Origin: Diadema setosum
Taxonomy: Eukaryota; Echinodermata; Echinoidea; Diadematoida; Diadematidae
NCBI GenBank assembly: GCA_033980235.1
Contig: CM067075.1
Coordinates: forward strand, 20,348,844 to 20,412,843
Reading direction: 5' to 3'
DNA: 64,000 bases
Shown here: one piece after another, positions 44,998-58,900 of the stretch
How the letters are laid out: each line of letters opens with the position of its first letter
Numbering within the stretch: the stretch's first letter is position 1
Made by a program: the position numbers and the translations under genes
Notes under the pieces: generated by a model
The model's input: only the letters and a program-made list of their open reading frames with translations
Told to the model about the DNA's origin: nothing
The model's database searches: none

Positions 44998-45250
44998 AGG
45001 GGCCCACACTCTACAAGCTTTGTCTTTTCAGTGGTTCCCTCCGTTTTTTGCCTTGTGTACGTTGATATTTCACTTTATTTCATTTTACTTCAGACATTGT
45101 AATGTATCTTTACTGTAAGTATACAAGTACTGTTTACTCTGTTAAACTCACATTGTTTTCTTGATACGACTTCTACCGTTGAAGAAAGTGTGATGTATGT
45201 TATGTTATTTTTTATCGTTGAAAAACAGAATAAACTTGAATTTGAATTTG
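44998..45250 (+). mobile_element. 5'-truncated LINE-like 3' end
   Basis: About 253 bp present in unit 2 but not at the matching site in unit 1 (about 17882). It ends in AATAAACTTGAATTTGAATTTG, a polyadenylation-like motif plus a short tail repeat, and AAAG flanks both sides. No reverse transcriptase remains. Confidence 0.6.
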
Positions 45251-46515
45251 AAAGCATACCCAGTTTAGGCGTGAGTGGTTTTTGTTTGATGGAAATTGAG
45301 TGTAATTGAAATTGAAATAAAAGGAGTGATTATGATTTTAGACTCGTTGCGATAGGATTATTGGATTGTCATAGTAAAACGAAATCATGCAGTAAAGATT
45401 TCTTTTGAGAAGTGACAATCACGTATGTCAACACTTTTCTGCTTTCTTATCTGAATGATTATTGAACGCTTTCATTTGAGTCCATTTTTTTCTATTTTCG
45501 TGAACCGCTTATGTGTACATTGTATGTCAGAATGTGCGAAAGTATGTCCGTATGACTGTATGCAGGTATGTATGTAGTTATGAGTGTACATTGTAAGCAC
45601 ATTTGTTATCATTCAATGTGCGTAACCATGGTAACTCTGAATGCATTAGTATGAGTGTGGAAAGTTTAATAAAAAGAATACACACGTTCACTCATGCCAT
45701 GCATGTACTCATGTACAAGACGTATACACAAATGCATTGAAAATTTGATACACATCATTTTAACTCGTTGAAGACAAGTCCCGAGTATACTCGTGTGTTA
45801 TAGCAAAATCAGCTGGTCGATCTTGACCAACTTTTTTCCCCACTAAGTTGTGTAGTGTTTACAAATAACAAAGTGAACTGACTTGGCCTATCCAGTTTCA
45901 GTTTGATTTCATTTTCGAACAATAGACTGGATACACATGTTATACGAAGAGTATTTAGATTTTTCTGCTACGTACTGACGCTTATACTTTTTTTTTGAAA
46001 GTTCCTTTCATTTCAAAATGAAAAACCTCTAACATTCTATAAACGTATCAATTATTTCTTGTTTCTCTGTTTTCATGTGTATTCGTAAATTTTTAATCTA
46101 CATCCCTGTAAAATTAAATCTACCAAAAAATAGTTGTCATATTACAACACACACATAAAAAAAAATACTTTCCTGACTTTTATCTATTTTTTTTAATCAT
46201 TTGTCACTGCCGTGCTTATAAAAGATTAGGTCCTAATTTTCTGAGCGAAGTTTGAGCAGAAAGACCCGCCTTGCAAATATGACCGACATAGTAATTATAC
46301 AGCATCATTATTATCATTAAAAAAAAAACAACAACAAAACAAAACAAACAACTTTCTTTTTTCTTTCTCTCTGACCATGCTGACATTAAAAATGTGTACA
46401 ATGTAAAAGGCACGTTAAATCAGTTGTCTTCAACGAACAGCCACCTTGAAATCCACCTTGTTGTCTTGAGAATCTGATGCAATTTCACATATTTCATTTC
46501 CTTGGGAAAATTCTT

Positions 46516-46655
46516 GGGGGCATTTCATGAAGCATTTTGTCCGACAAAGTTGTCGGACAAATTTGCTCTCAAGCAATCAGGTACAAGGATTTCCGTAGCT
46601 TGTAACAGTTTGTCAGAAAACATATCGGACCAAAACGCTTCATGAAATGCCCCCC
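46516..46655. mobile_element. 140-bp MITE with GGGGGCATTTCATGAAGC ends
   Basis: Inverted ends GGGGGCATTTCATGAAGC and GCTTCATGAAATGCCCCC, with a smaller internal palindrome (TTGTCCGACAAAGTTGTCGG). Unit 1 has an empty site near 19152. Confidence 0.85.
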
Positions 46656-48258
46656 AGGTGTCAAAAAGAGTTTGACATATCTCCAACTCCAGCATCAATA
46701 TCACACAACTGTTAGAAAATAAGGACGAACGATACTCAACATTTTAACTTACAGTCTCATTGACAGCTTTTCCCATATTTCACGACAACATAATACAATT
46801 CGAAACATAGAAACCAATAACGAAATTAGATGACATGACGTATACCAAACTAAATGAAACTAAATGTTATATTTGTATTATATACATGTATATGTATATA
46901 TATCTAACCCTCTACGGCTCCCGACCCAGCTCACCACCCTGGGCTGGGGCTACCAGCGACAGGGGATGGCTGGACTCGCGCCCGGTCTGTAAGACGCGAG
47001 GGGATTTGGTTAGTGCACTCTTACTCGTAGACTCACCTGCCACATCATCGTCAATTAGTTAAGCTAATTTAAGGACAAAAATTAAGAAAACGTTACATCA
47101 AATTCATAAAGTTAATTGCCTTTTATTCAAGTGGGAAAATCTCCTCTTATTCAATCAATTTCCATCAATGATTATTCGGCACTGGCAATTCAAATGTTAT
47201 TATACACAATTTAACTGGGCATGCGCATTATTATACTCTAAATTCGGTAATTGTACTTAAATACAGCGTTAGGGTGCCAGTGCAAGGGGGGGGGGGGTAA
47301 TAGGGAAGGGAAATTGTCCGTGATTAAACCGCAACCATTCACAGAAAGTCCTTTCTTCGCTCAGTCCTTATTGCTGGCGCTACTCTGCTGGTGGCTGCCT
47401 TCGTCGCCTTCGACCCGTACCGCTTCCGTTGCGCCGGTGGCTCGCCGCAGCATCTCCCCGGCGGCTGGTATACGGTTGCGTCGATCTGGCTGTCTGGGCT
47501 TCGCTTCACCTTCTTCTCCTCGGCCTCATCGAGGTATCAGTGGGCATCAGGGGTGGGGTTGTGCACAGTTCACAATCACTTCTAACACGTCAGAATCGTG
47601 CGGACAGTGGCACGAAAAGGCGATCCCAATTGAATCAGATTCCGACTTTCCGCTAATTACACTGTCAATTCAAAGTTGCAAGCCGGTCCCTACATCAGAA
47701 ATCTAACAGCGTGTCTAAAGTTCGGCCCACGGCACTATCGTGGATAGACGATCTGACAGGGATCAATCATTGTTCAAGACGACACACCACTATAATTCAA
47801 TTCGGTCCACATGTGTGTTGCCAACCCCGGTCTTTCCCCACAAATGTTCAGAAGGGAATTCTGCTAACGGGCTACATCTTCAAATCTGCTACTCTGAGGA
47901 CTTCATCTTCGCTAAACTTCAAATATCTGGCAGAGTTCTCTCCACAAAATTGTGAAGTCTGGACGAAAAATCCCCCAAAAGTGGGTGCCGAAAAATTGTG
48001 GAGAAATCTCTGCAGAAATCTGTCTCGAAAAGTGTGTGGAAGAATCTGTCTCTCCCTACAATGCATTCCCTTTTAAACTAATTCTTAAATCCCTCCTACA
48101 ATTTTATTATCCAATCATTACAAGTAATTTCTCCCACCTGAATTATTGACAACCCTCTTTCGACCAATCCGCTTACTTGTCCCCAACTTGACCCTCTCCT
48201 CTCACCTGCGTAACCTACCTGCGTCTCGAACCCAACCTGACACTCTCCCCTCCTCCTA

Positions 48259-50712
48259 ATATAGGTTTTCCCGGCCAATTTCGCACTTTTTTCAGTCCAA
48301 TTCCTAATTGCTGCATTCAATTTAGCACAATTCAGCCTAGATGGCATGTTCGGTATTTCAATTTTATAATCTTTTCATTCAAATTCATTTTGGAGCATTC
48401 CAGGCGCGGTGGAGCACCCCAATTATCTCGCAGAAATCCCTCGGCAGCCGAGCCTCATTTGCATAAAGTAAACAACATGTACTCGCGTAGTTGAGAAAAA
48501 GTAAACAACTTCTCAAGCTAATAACAATTTAAGGAAACTTATTTTCGGATTAAAATTGAGTTAGTTTGAATTTGAAAACATGTCCGAATATGCACACATA
48601 ACATATTAAAGGATTTGACAATGATGAAATGTGAAATTTTAGCGAAAACCTGGCGAGCAAAATCACCAAAAATATGCCTCGAAAATCATCCTAAAATTCA
48701 CGAAGTGTGATTGCGGAACCAAAGCGCCATTCGAACAAAGTACACCGAAATTTATTTATCTGCTTGCATTTTAAATTTCATACCGTAATATTCCCGGCCA
48801 TGGTTGTGTCGGAAAAAAACAGAAGGTGATGTCAAAAATGACACGAACGCACAGCGTACAGGTCGGTCCCATGTATATATATGAATCGCGTCACTGTATA
48901 GCGTTGCATGTCACAGCACACACAACGCATTGCTGCATGCAGCGTGCGCGGCAGCAGCTCAGCAGTCACCGTACCGCCGTGCGACACTCAGCAAAATTGA
49001 CTGCGTCACATGCAAACCAACAATGAGCACGAAATCCTGAATCTCACGTACCACGCATGCCCAATATTACGGGGAAAGAAATGACGTCATTTTCAATTGT
49101 TTCGCTGACTATAATTTTCTATTCCAAACCCTGTAGAAACAAGTTGATTTCTCAAGAAGTACAGGTGGAACCAAGCGAAAACTTTCACCATATATGGATT
49201 GAGGCCTGATGAACTTATGTTGCCAATTTCGGACACATTGGAGCCCGGCCATAGTCCAGTCGGAAAAAAACAGAGAGCATGTTTTGCGAGAGGTGATTTT
49301 CAAAACGCTTTAATATCTCAAGTTCTAGTGCAGCAAATTTCATATTTTTTTCATCAAAAGGAAGGTTTTAAAAAACTTAGATAGTGTGGGAAGTTTGAGT
49401 TTTCTAGCGGCACGCATAGCGGCACAAGGAGAAGGTAAAGATTTGACTTTCTCATGCACACAGTTTCGGGCAGCCGTGGATGCCCGTTGGAAATTCAAAT
49501 AGAAGGGGGCGATAATGAGATGCAAATTGGGGTGCTCCACCGCGCCTGATTCAAATTACTTTTAACATCATTCGAATCAACATTTTTTCAGTTCAAATTC
49601 GTAAGACAAGCACCTTTTCGCAAATCGTTCATTCAATTTAGCATGATATAGTCACGTGATCACGTATACGCTGCGCTCGTTCATTCAAATTCATTCTTGG
49701 GCATCCAATTTCGCATTTACTGCAGTCAATTTAGCAGACACGTTTATGCTCTTATTCTTTTTTTTTATTTTCATTCATCATAGGTATTGTTTGCAAGAAT
49801 CATAACATTTCATATATTCGTATTCATTCTTTATTCTGATATCATCTTTGCAACTGTATTTTCAAAATATGTGTATGTGTTTATAATGTTCGAAAGCATT
49901 ATTTCATTCACAGATACATTAATCTTAAATTTGTTTTGACATTAACTGGGAGAAGGAGGTTTCAATTTACATCGTGATTATTTCTTTCATCTGCCTGTTT
50001 CATTATTTTCATTTGGTGGGTGCTATATTGCGTTAGTCATCGTTAGAAACAAAGTTCTTGGATCAGCTCAACATCAATTTGTCAAGGTTATTACCCTCAA
50101 ATACTTCTATGATTCTTTCCCTGTCTTCTTGAGAGATACGCCTGTATCTAACTTGCTGCCATGACTGGACATACTTCACTTCACTTTCTTATGTCATTAC
50201 ATAAGAAAGTGAAGTGAATCTATGTTACTGGTGCATGTATAGTTCTGATAACATGTATGAAAGAATAGGGGCATTACTGAACAACAAACTTGAGTATTTA
50301 GGGTCAAAGATGCCTTTACTATATACTTAATAGTGTATGATGAAACAAAAATTCACATTTAGATACCTATAAATCACGGTTCTCACCTTTTCAAAATAGA
50401 AATAACATTACGCCAATTTGAATGAACATGTTTGGAATTTGATTGCCCATACGCGAAATTGAATGACTGAAATACCATTTTCCGCCAGTGCTGGCGAATT
50501 TGAATGACTGAAGAGCACGTGCCAATTCGAATGCCCGTTTTACGAATTCGAAAGGCACATGTGCGAATTTCATTGATCGAAATGTTAAATTGAACGAACA
50601 AGTTGCAATTTTGAATGACAGAATGTGCAGTGACGAGGATTTTCGCTAAATTGAATGAACCTTTTATCAAATGGACTGACAAAAGTGCGAAATTGGCCGG
50701 GAAAACCTATAT
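48259..50712. mobile_element. TIR element with ATATAGGTTTTCCCGGCC ends
   Basis: ATATAGGTTTTCCCGGCCAA on the left and its complement on the right match perfectly for about 32 bp and loosely for about 70 bp. Subterminal regions consist of short ATTCAAATTCGCA-type words in both orientations. No transposase is seen. Interrupted by the element at 48401. Confidence 0.8.
48401..49548. mobile_element. Nested TIR element with CAGGCGCGGTGGAGCACC ends
   Basis: CAGGCGCGGTGGAGCACCCC at the left and GGGGTGCTCCACCGCGCCTG at the right; ATTC lies directly outside each end (48397-48400, 49549-49552). The interior is non-coding and holds a further TAATATTCCCG / CAATATTACGGGG inverted pair (about 48786 and 49061). 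Confidence 0.8.
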
Positions 50713-51105
50713 CTATAAAACAAAACCTAGCTTCGCTACGAGCCCTTTAACTTACTCCTCCAGCAGGATTCCCGATTTAACTCACACTACCACAATATTC
50801 TCGTTAAACACCTCAACTCCTTGTCAAACATATATTCCTAACATCCTGCCGGTTCTATCTATTTCTTTATCCCTTTAAAAATCACCTGATGTCTATCAAA
50901 TGTCCTTCTTTATTCCCTTTGTCTGATTCCCTACAATGTCCTACCATGCCCCAAGCCCGCTGTCTGAACCTTATTCCTCTCCTTTTATTCCCTTTCTTCA
51001 TTCACCCTGTGCTTTGCCCTATCTACTTCCCGACCCTCTAACTTCTTCTTATTCAATTTATAATGCCCATCCTATTCGGAAGCCCCCCTATTTTTCAGCT
51101 CGTTA

Positions 51106-52125
51106 CATCTATATATATATAAACACATACGTAGGGATTCGTGAGCTGATAATACTGTATCTGACAGTAAAGTTTAAAACGTACAATTAGTGTATGTACA
51201 CATTCACCGTGTGTACCGCTATGTGTCATGAATTGTCAATAGAGGAAGTACAGTGAGAATATTTGGCTGCGGACTTTTAGGACGGCATACGTCAACAGAA
51301 ACCGGTAATTTGCCAGGCAGTGAAAACAAGAACAGACTTTACATCGATAGAGTTGATGGTGAATATCTAATAACAAGTGTAGCTTTACGCTGATGCTACA
51401 CAAACCAATAACGGCTTTCACTGCCTTCTTCCCCACTTTTAATTATAATTCATCTATTCTCACAAGTAAGACATTTCAACACCACTTTTTTTGTTAAATT
51501 CTTGTGAAATGACTCCCTGAACTCTTGCAGTTTTCACTTTAGCACTCTTCTCAATCTATTTTCTTTGCCATACTATTTTGCTGAATCAAAATGTTCATTT
51601 TAATTGAAAGATTATCTTATGTCCTTGCGAAATACGCATAGGCCTATCAATATGCAAATAGCTTTGTACCTTATACCTTGTATCAAACGCATAAGTATCA
51701 ATGACTATCTCTGTAGGAAGTAATTATATATATATTTTTTTTCAGTCGTTAGATATGATGTTGATTTCATTTCATACTTAATAAGTTAAACTTATATGCC
51801 GGATAGGGTTAATAGAGCCATACAATCTAAAATGTGAAACTCCATTAGAAGTTCAGTTGTTAAGAGTATGATAATTTTCTTACTAATCACAATGCTAAAA
51901 ACTAATTGAACTTTCCTATTTCAAAGCTCTAATTTTCATTTTTGCTTTTAATTTTGATTCTATTCATTTAATTTTAAATCTCTAAATATCATTAGCAATG
52001 AACACCTTGATGAGACCTGTTTTGTCGATCAATGGCAGAATACAAATTAGATCTTAAGTAGGCTTTATCAGTAAGGAGTAATGTGATGAAAGGGTTGCAA
52101 AGAAGTATATAATATGTATATATAA

Positions 52126-52176
<51 letters not shown>

Positions 52177-52858
52177 AATATATTTGTCGAAATATTTTTT
52201 CCTGCAATTTAGATTGTTTATACTAAATATTAATAATTATGATCGAACACAGATGAGAAATCCAAATTTGAAAGCTTCAGTATAATTGTAAGATGGTAGT
52301 TCAAATGAGTTAGTTTGAACTGAAGTAAAACAAAGGAATAAAGTGCGGGGAGGAAACCATGTGAGATTAAAAAGCAATAGACCATATATGACTTATCATA
52401 TTACGCGGATGAATCTTGGTTATGTCATCATGTGAATTGTCCCTTTTCAATGCATCTACCTATCAGTGACTCAATGAAAACAAGGAAGTTTGGTTGCCCG
52501 CTGATGGCGAACTATAATGATTAAAACCAGCTTCGACTTAAACGGTATAGACGAGTATCTCTGTAAAGCTTTAACACATGTTATACTTCTTGTCTTAACA
52601 CAGTGATACTTGTGAGTAGAAGCATAATTATACCGAAGACCGTGAATACTGACATTTTCTTATAAACAGTAATGTTTTCTAATTCTAGATACCAATTCTT
52701 CTTTACCAAGACATGAAAGCAGAAATCAATGATTTTTTTCTTCGCTGTACATTTTGTTGCTTTGCTTATGATATATCATGGTTGTTTGTCTTTTTAATGC
52801 GTTGTATCATTGCATCATTTACTCTCTGGTCTATTAAATTCCTTTCATCTTCATTCAG
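51106..52858. other. Upstream region of copy 3
   Basis: Homologous to the upstream regions of copies 1 and 2. TA-rich microsatellite at 52124-52174. No gene; promoter expected but not identifiable. Confidence 0.55.
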
Positions 52859-52945
52859 CAGGATTCTCAAGAAATCTCATCAAAATGATGGACTGCCAGG
52901 CGTTGGTTTCCGTTGGGATTCTTCTTATAAATATTCATCATGGTG
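52859..52945 (+). CDS. Copy 3 exon E1: start codon and putative signal peptide
   Basis: Acceptor TTCATTCAG ends at 52858; ATG at 52885 opens MMDCQALVSVGILLINIHHG; donor GTAAGG at 52946. Phase 1. Closest to copy 2. Confidence 0.6.
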
Positions 52946-55900
52946 GTAAGGAGTACGACCGTTTTAGTCTGGTTATTATTTTGCAGTATTACATGATAGA
53001 TTGAAATGGATCTTTATTGACAAATTACAACATGAGAAGCAGCAATGAAATGGCTGGGAAATTATGGGACAAAGAGAAAATCATGCAGGACTATGAGACT
53101 GGGAGTGAATATAATTCATTGACACAATGTCCTATCTGTTAGTTGTATAGTTTTTTAATGAATCGACAGGATACGCAGATAACTGTCCCTTGCATAATAC
53201 GCAATAATTAGTTAATTCTAATCATTTCCTTCTTCGTATATTTTGTGTAATATTCATAATTCGGAAACGAAATAAGACTCACTCTATCATGTCTATTATT
53301 CGTATTTCATCATCAATCATTTTCTGGTATTGTTCTTTCAGCTGCCATGACGATGAACCTCGAAGTTCCCTCTCCTCTCCGGGCTGGCCGTGAAGACACG
53401 GCAATATGCTCCGGATATGACATCCACGGGTCGGCTGTTCTAACATGGTATTTGAATGGCGTCCAAATCACAGACGGCTTCATCACCACCAGCGAAGCCA
53501 GCCGAACTATAGACATTTATGACTCTAGGAAAATGTAGAAAGGACGAGAACTTAAGAATTAATGGCATATCAATATACCATCATCGGGATTTGAAGCACT
53601 CACCTGAAATAACCTAATCAGTTAATTTACTGCATAACAAATGTCGAAACAGAGTGAAAACAAAGACTTTCATGCTTCAATTTTGCTGTCATTTTCTGCC
53701 TTTCCGTTTGGCGCGAGCAAGCTTTGGCCCAATGCCAAACTGAATTCATTCCACTTTTGCAGCAAACTTATTTGACTTGCATCATTCTACTATTCTAAAA
53801 GAAATACATATTTATCATGACGAACATATAACTTTTGTAATCAAAGTATCAAAAACATCAGTTTATATTGTTGTTTAAGACATGTCAGTGAATTCCGACG
53901 TAATCTCAAGAGACAATGTCTATAATTATTATGCAAAGCCTGCCAATATAACTATATCATTCATCACCTACAATCAGTATGATAAAGGGAGAAAGAGAAT
54001 ATACATTTAATGCTGTTGTACATTACAAGTGATTTATACGTATGACTCGGTTTTATTTGATGTTCATGTTCTTGGGTGTGTGTTTCTCTGTGTGTGTGCA
54101 CTTGTTTGTATGTGTTCGCTCATCACTTTAGTAGTTTCTGGACGTGGCACTTGCTAAATATAACACTGAAAATGACATTAGCATTATTTTTCTTTTCTCT
54201 CATTGTGTTATTACACTCATGTGAAGTGAATCTAGTAAAAGACAAAAGTGTAAATGTTGCTGTCAGTCAACATAACGATATCTGTGACAGAAATAGAGGG
54301 CGCTTCAAAATCTGATCTCTGAAACCTCAGACGGAAGTCACCTTTCACACAGTGCTACACCGAGACTGAAATGTCATCATCTGTGGAAGAAATGCTCCTT
54401 TTATTAAGCATGATGTGACCCAGAAAGGTAAGATAAATAGATTGTTTACACATGGAGATATTTTTGACAACATAAGTGTGACGGATTTCCGAAATGATGA
54501 GTGCAAGATTTGTCATGCAATCATCAGAGTCGACTAGAGTAAAAGGGCAGAAAATCTCAAGCTTTCAACGGGCATCTTAAGGACTGTGTGCCTAGATAGG
54601 ACACAGAAATTTGAAATATCTTCAGCCATTTATCTTTTCTGCAATGAAATGCCTCAGAATAGTTCATTAAAACGTATAATGCCAAAATAATAATGGTAGA
54701 TATCGCGGATAGGAGAAACAGCTCCAAAACTATCCTGAAATGAGGAGACGCTTTCGTCTTCTTTGAGAAACAGATATCAATAGAGATCTTGTCATGTCAA
54801 AAAAATCAGACAATAAATTATCGATAGCACTGTCACAACGGGCGTGATTTGGCAATTTGGAAAGTTTTGTATGTCACAGATTTGATAAATTAAACAACCT
54901 TGAAAGTCGTTGAAGTGTTTCTAGATACTTACAATTGTCTTAATGGGAATTATCCATTCTTTTTACACACTTTGTATGGTAGATTTGACTTGCTGTTCAC
55001 GCCCACTCCGCATCGCTCTCTCCACACATAGTGTACGCAACCCAATGAGCATCTCGATCGGATATGACCTTTCACCGACAATCTAGTCAGCAAACCAAAA
55101 CCAGCAGATTTTACGATGCTATGGACACCATTCTATTTGGGTTAACTCAGCAATCTATTCACAAAGAATCCCTGAGCAGACCGGCACACTGTTTTTCCCC
55201 TACTTCAGCTTGGGAAGCATGATACATATGATTATCTGAAGGCACGGTGGTACATACTTCCAAGAGAGACATTAGACAGACTTGGAGGCTTTCATAACGG
55301 ACGTTCTAAGGGCTGTGATAGGCTGACCGCAAAAAGTAGTAACATGAAATTGAAATACAAAATAGGCTATGAATAGTATGCCCCGTACTTAAATGACTAT
55401 GAAAGAAACTATAATGTACCTTAAAGACAGACCGAATGGTACATAAAATAGAAATCACTTCAGTAGAAAGGCAGAAATTTTCTGCCCTATGGTTGTATAG
55501 GTTATAATTGGGATATTTGTACATGGTGTAAACTCGTAGTCTCGAGGTCCGAAAAGATCTCTGCACAGGCGAAACTGTTTAGATAGGTAAAAAATAACGT
55601 GATGTACTAACCGAGGAGCATATATTTGTATATGCAATCTCCTTAGAAGACAACGAAGTTCTGATTGTTTGAAATATGTTTGGTGATAAAGACATTTACC
55701 ACATAGATGTCGCAACATGGAAAGCAAAGGACTTTGCAAACGGATGTGAACTTTTGCCGACTGTGATGTAAATTGCGAAGAGTAGGCTTTTAACACTAGT
55801 TAAGGTGAACATTTTACAAAGCTACGGAGAAGGCACTGTGTTTGATCCCTTATCAATCTTACCTTGGCTGAAATAATTTCTATAGGTGTGTAGTTTTCTG

Positions 55901-58900
55901 TTAATGACTCACTTTTTATACCCAGAGGCAGTAAGAGCTGTAAGACGAATGAACTGAATGACGTAGCGTCTGCTCTATGGAGTAGAAGGTCCGCATTAGA
56001 ATTACTTCCTAGAAATTAGAAAGTGTGGAGTATGTAGATGCTGAGAAATGATACGGAATGTAAGGATGACAACAACTTTTGGTCGACACAGAAAATATCA
56101 TTCAGATGATCGTCATATCAAAATCGTTTATGAAGGTGTACTTTCTGCCCTTTCAACCGAAAGGATGGATTTTTAAATTGATCCGATTTATCACGTTAAT
56201 CTCGTAAGTTTTGCTAAATGGGTAAAAGAATGCTGAAAATAGTGATCACTGGTTCGAACAAAAGCATAAAGACAGGGTTTCTGACCACTGACTAACTTTG
56301 CCAGGAGGTGTTGAATCATAGTCAGACGGAAGTGATAAACATGATTAATAGGGTTTTTGACTACTACAGTTCTATACTGTTAATGCGTTATGTCATTTTC
56401 CCCACATTCCTGTTATTGCAGTAGAGTATTGAGGGAGATTTCATCCCAGCTTTTCTATTCATGCACTGATAAGATATATTGTTTATGTTATTGATTAAAC
56501 ATGATGCATAAGGGATAGGGAGTATACCAACTATGGCTGATGGAGGCAGACCAAGTCAAGGAGTACAATGGACACACTATATTACTGCTGCGGCGACAAT
56601 TGCGGCCAACGTACATGTCCCGGATATGCGGGTGAGTACATGCAGCTTGATAAGTTGAAAATGTTCCAAAATACACACAGACACACACACAAGAGCGCAC
56701 ATACACACACAATGAATGTTAGTAGAATCTATATGCTAGAGTTAAAGGAGACACCAATGTATGTGCGTCGACACACCTAATTACATTCATCTGACAATGT
56801 CTGAATTTCAACTCTCAAAAACAGTTGATTGTTCGTATCTAATAAAGTTTTTTTTTTCTCCTTAGAAAACCACGTTGCCAGATTGAAACGAAGGTAACAA
56901 GAGTGCAACGTGGAAAGTACAAAAAAAAAAAAATGAAGAAAGGCTACTATATTGGCATGTTGGTTTTAGTACTCGCTCATTGGGTCAGTGGTGACATTTA
57001 CTCCTCCGATAACGAGTCACATGAACACGAGTATGAAAATGAGAAGTTTAGTTTTTTTTCTTCCTTTTTGTATGTGCTTTTGAATGTTTTTTATTTTATT
57101 TTTTTTTTCTTGTATGTGTGCGTACTCCCTAACCGCCGTTCAGGGAAATGCCTTTCCAGGCTAACAAAGGACCAAGATCCTCTGTTTTCATCAATTGTGA
57201 AGTCCTCGCCGTTATCCTAACTATATATAGACCAGTAGGCCCACCGACAATATGCTTGTAATAGGCAAGGATTGATAAGATGAAGAAATAGGAACCCTTG
57301 ATATATTTATAATTTTGTAAATCTTTTTTTTTTTAATCATCACTTCGGACAATGCTTTCGAAAATAACACAGAAAACAATATTTGTGCAGAATACTTAGA
57401 CTTAATATACACTTGTATGTTATTTAACGTTTCATTTGTCTTTACATACAAAATATGACTTACTATGTAATATGTCAATAATTTTCAGAATTGTATTTGT
57501 GTAATTGAACCTGCCTTTGTTATTTCTGTTATTCTGAAAGAAAATATGAAATGCAGAAAATAAAATCTTTTCAAACAAACTTACGCATAATTTGTTATGT
57601 CTTGATCGTTACATATAACAGAAAGACCTATCATGTGACTTTAGTCGTACATAATTCATGATAATTCTGATAACAGTTTGCATAATGTGTGTAAGTACAC
57701 AGATATTCATAGAAGCATGAAAATGATTACCGAATTTTTATACATTACCAGCGCTAAATGAAGTGTTACAATAATGAACATTTAGTGCATCTTTTAAGGA
57801 GATATGTAAGGTTTCGAGTGTTGAGTGCATTAACAATTTCATAGTTAGTCTATAAAGTCTATAATTATACACAACTATGTTAATCAAACCACACGTCATG
57901 TATAATTACAGTGAGACTGGTTGGTGGATCAGAGGAAAGAGAGGGGCGAGTTGAGATATCGTGCAATGGGCAGTGGGGCACGGTGTGTGACGATGTCTGG
58001 GATATCAATGACGCGCACGTCGTTTGCAGAGAGCTTGGATACTCATCCGCCTCAGCTCATTTTGGTAACGCCCACTTTGGGCAGGGATCTGGACCTATCT
58101 GGCTTGACGACGTTGGCTGTGCTGGAAGGGAAAACTCCCTGACTGACTGCCTTCGTCAGCCATGGGGATGTGAAAACTGTAATCATGGTGAAGACGCAGG
58201 AGTGAGGTGTGAGGGAGACCGTAAGTTTGCTCCATTAATTTACGTGTTTATTTTCAACTTCATGCATAGCGAAGTGGAATGGCCGATATTATGGAAAAAC
58301 TAGATAAGTGACAAAGAAAACCATTTTTTTTTTTGGAAATTGCCAGAGAGTTTAATCTATGACAAGGAGGAGGGGGATCTATCTTATAGTATCGCATAAA
58401 GAATAGTGATTATCTTGAATTCTTATAGCCAAATTCAAATAAGATTTCTGATGTTAACACGAGGAGCTTAATTACGGTATCAAACAATAAAAAAAATTAA
58501 GAAAAAGTGAGCATTTAATGAGTAGCTTTTTGAATACTACTCTTGATTGCAAATATAAACTATGAAATACACCGAACAGAATGTGAGATCCAATGACAAA
58601 TGCTGTTTTGAATTAATTTTACGACTCACTCAAGATTTTACTCAGTCTGTATGCCTTCGTTTATATTAATGATATACATGTACATACAATCGTCAATCTT
58701 TTGATGTTATCTCCAATGTTACTCAAACTCCATTCTCTTTGTTGATGTCTTTTTTTCTCTGTTTTCTCATCCAAAGGAAGCGATAATGCTGTAGCTACAT
58801 ATGCAAACGAGTCCATTAACTCGGGTCTCGGCTACGGTTTCAATTATTTCACATATTACAACGTTCGTAGCAACCTGACGTTAACTCCAACTGCAGCTTA

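Larger units (their letters stand above)
43570..46515. other. 3' flank and intergenic region after copy 2
   Basis: Homologous to 16122-19200. Contains the candidate exon 44256-44502 and a LINE-like tail (44998-45250). No other gene is seen. Confidence 0.5.
46905..51105. mobile_element. 4.2 kb composite insertion between units 2 and 3
   Basis: It splits the TA microsatellite that is continuous in unit 1 (19397-19440): TA repeats occur just before 46905 and just after 51105. The outer part (46905-48258 and 50713-51105) is GC-richer than its surroundings and of unknown class; a + strand frame of 151 codons at 47251 has no recognisable domain. A 2.45 kb TIR element is inserted in it. Confidence 0.6.

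Noticed and set aside
47251..47706. A 151-codon + strand frame as a host gene
   Set aside because: It lies inside an insertion absent from the equivalent site after copy 1, has several overlapping open frames due to higher GC, and shows no domain.
54292..54380. Conserved block after AGAGGGCGCTTCAAAA in all three units (about 3791, 22576, 54295) as a possible exon
   Set aside because: Single-base indels between copies shift the frame and there is no shared donor; it fits a conserved intron or a regulatory block better, and neither is proven.
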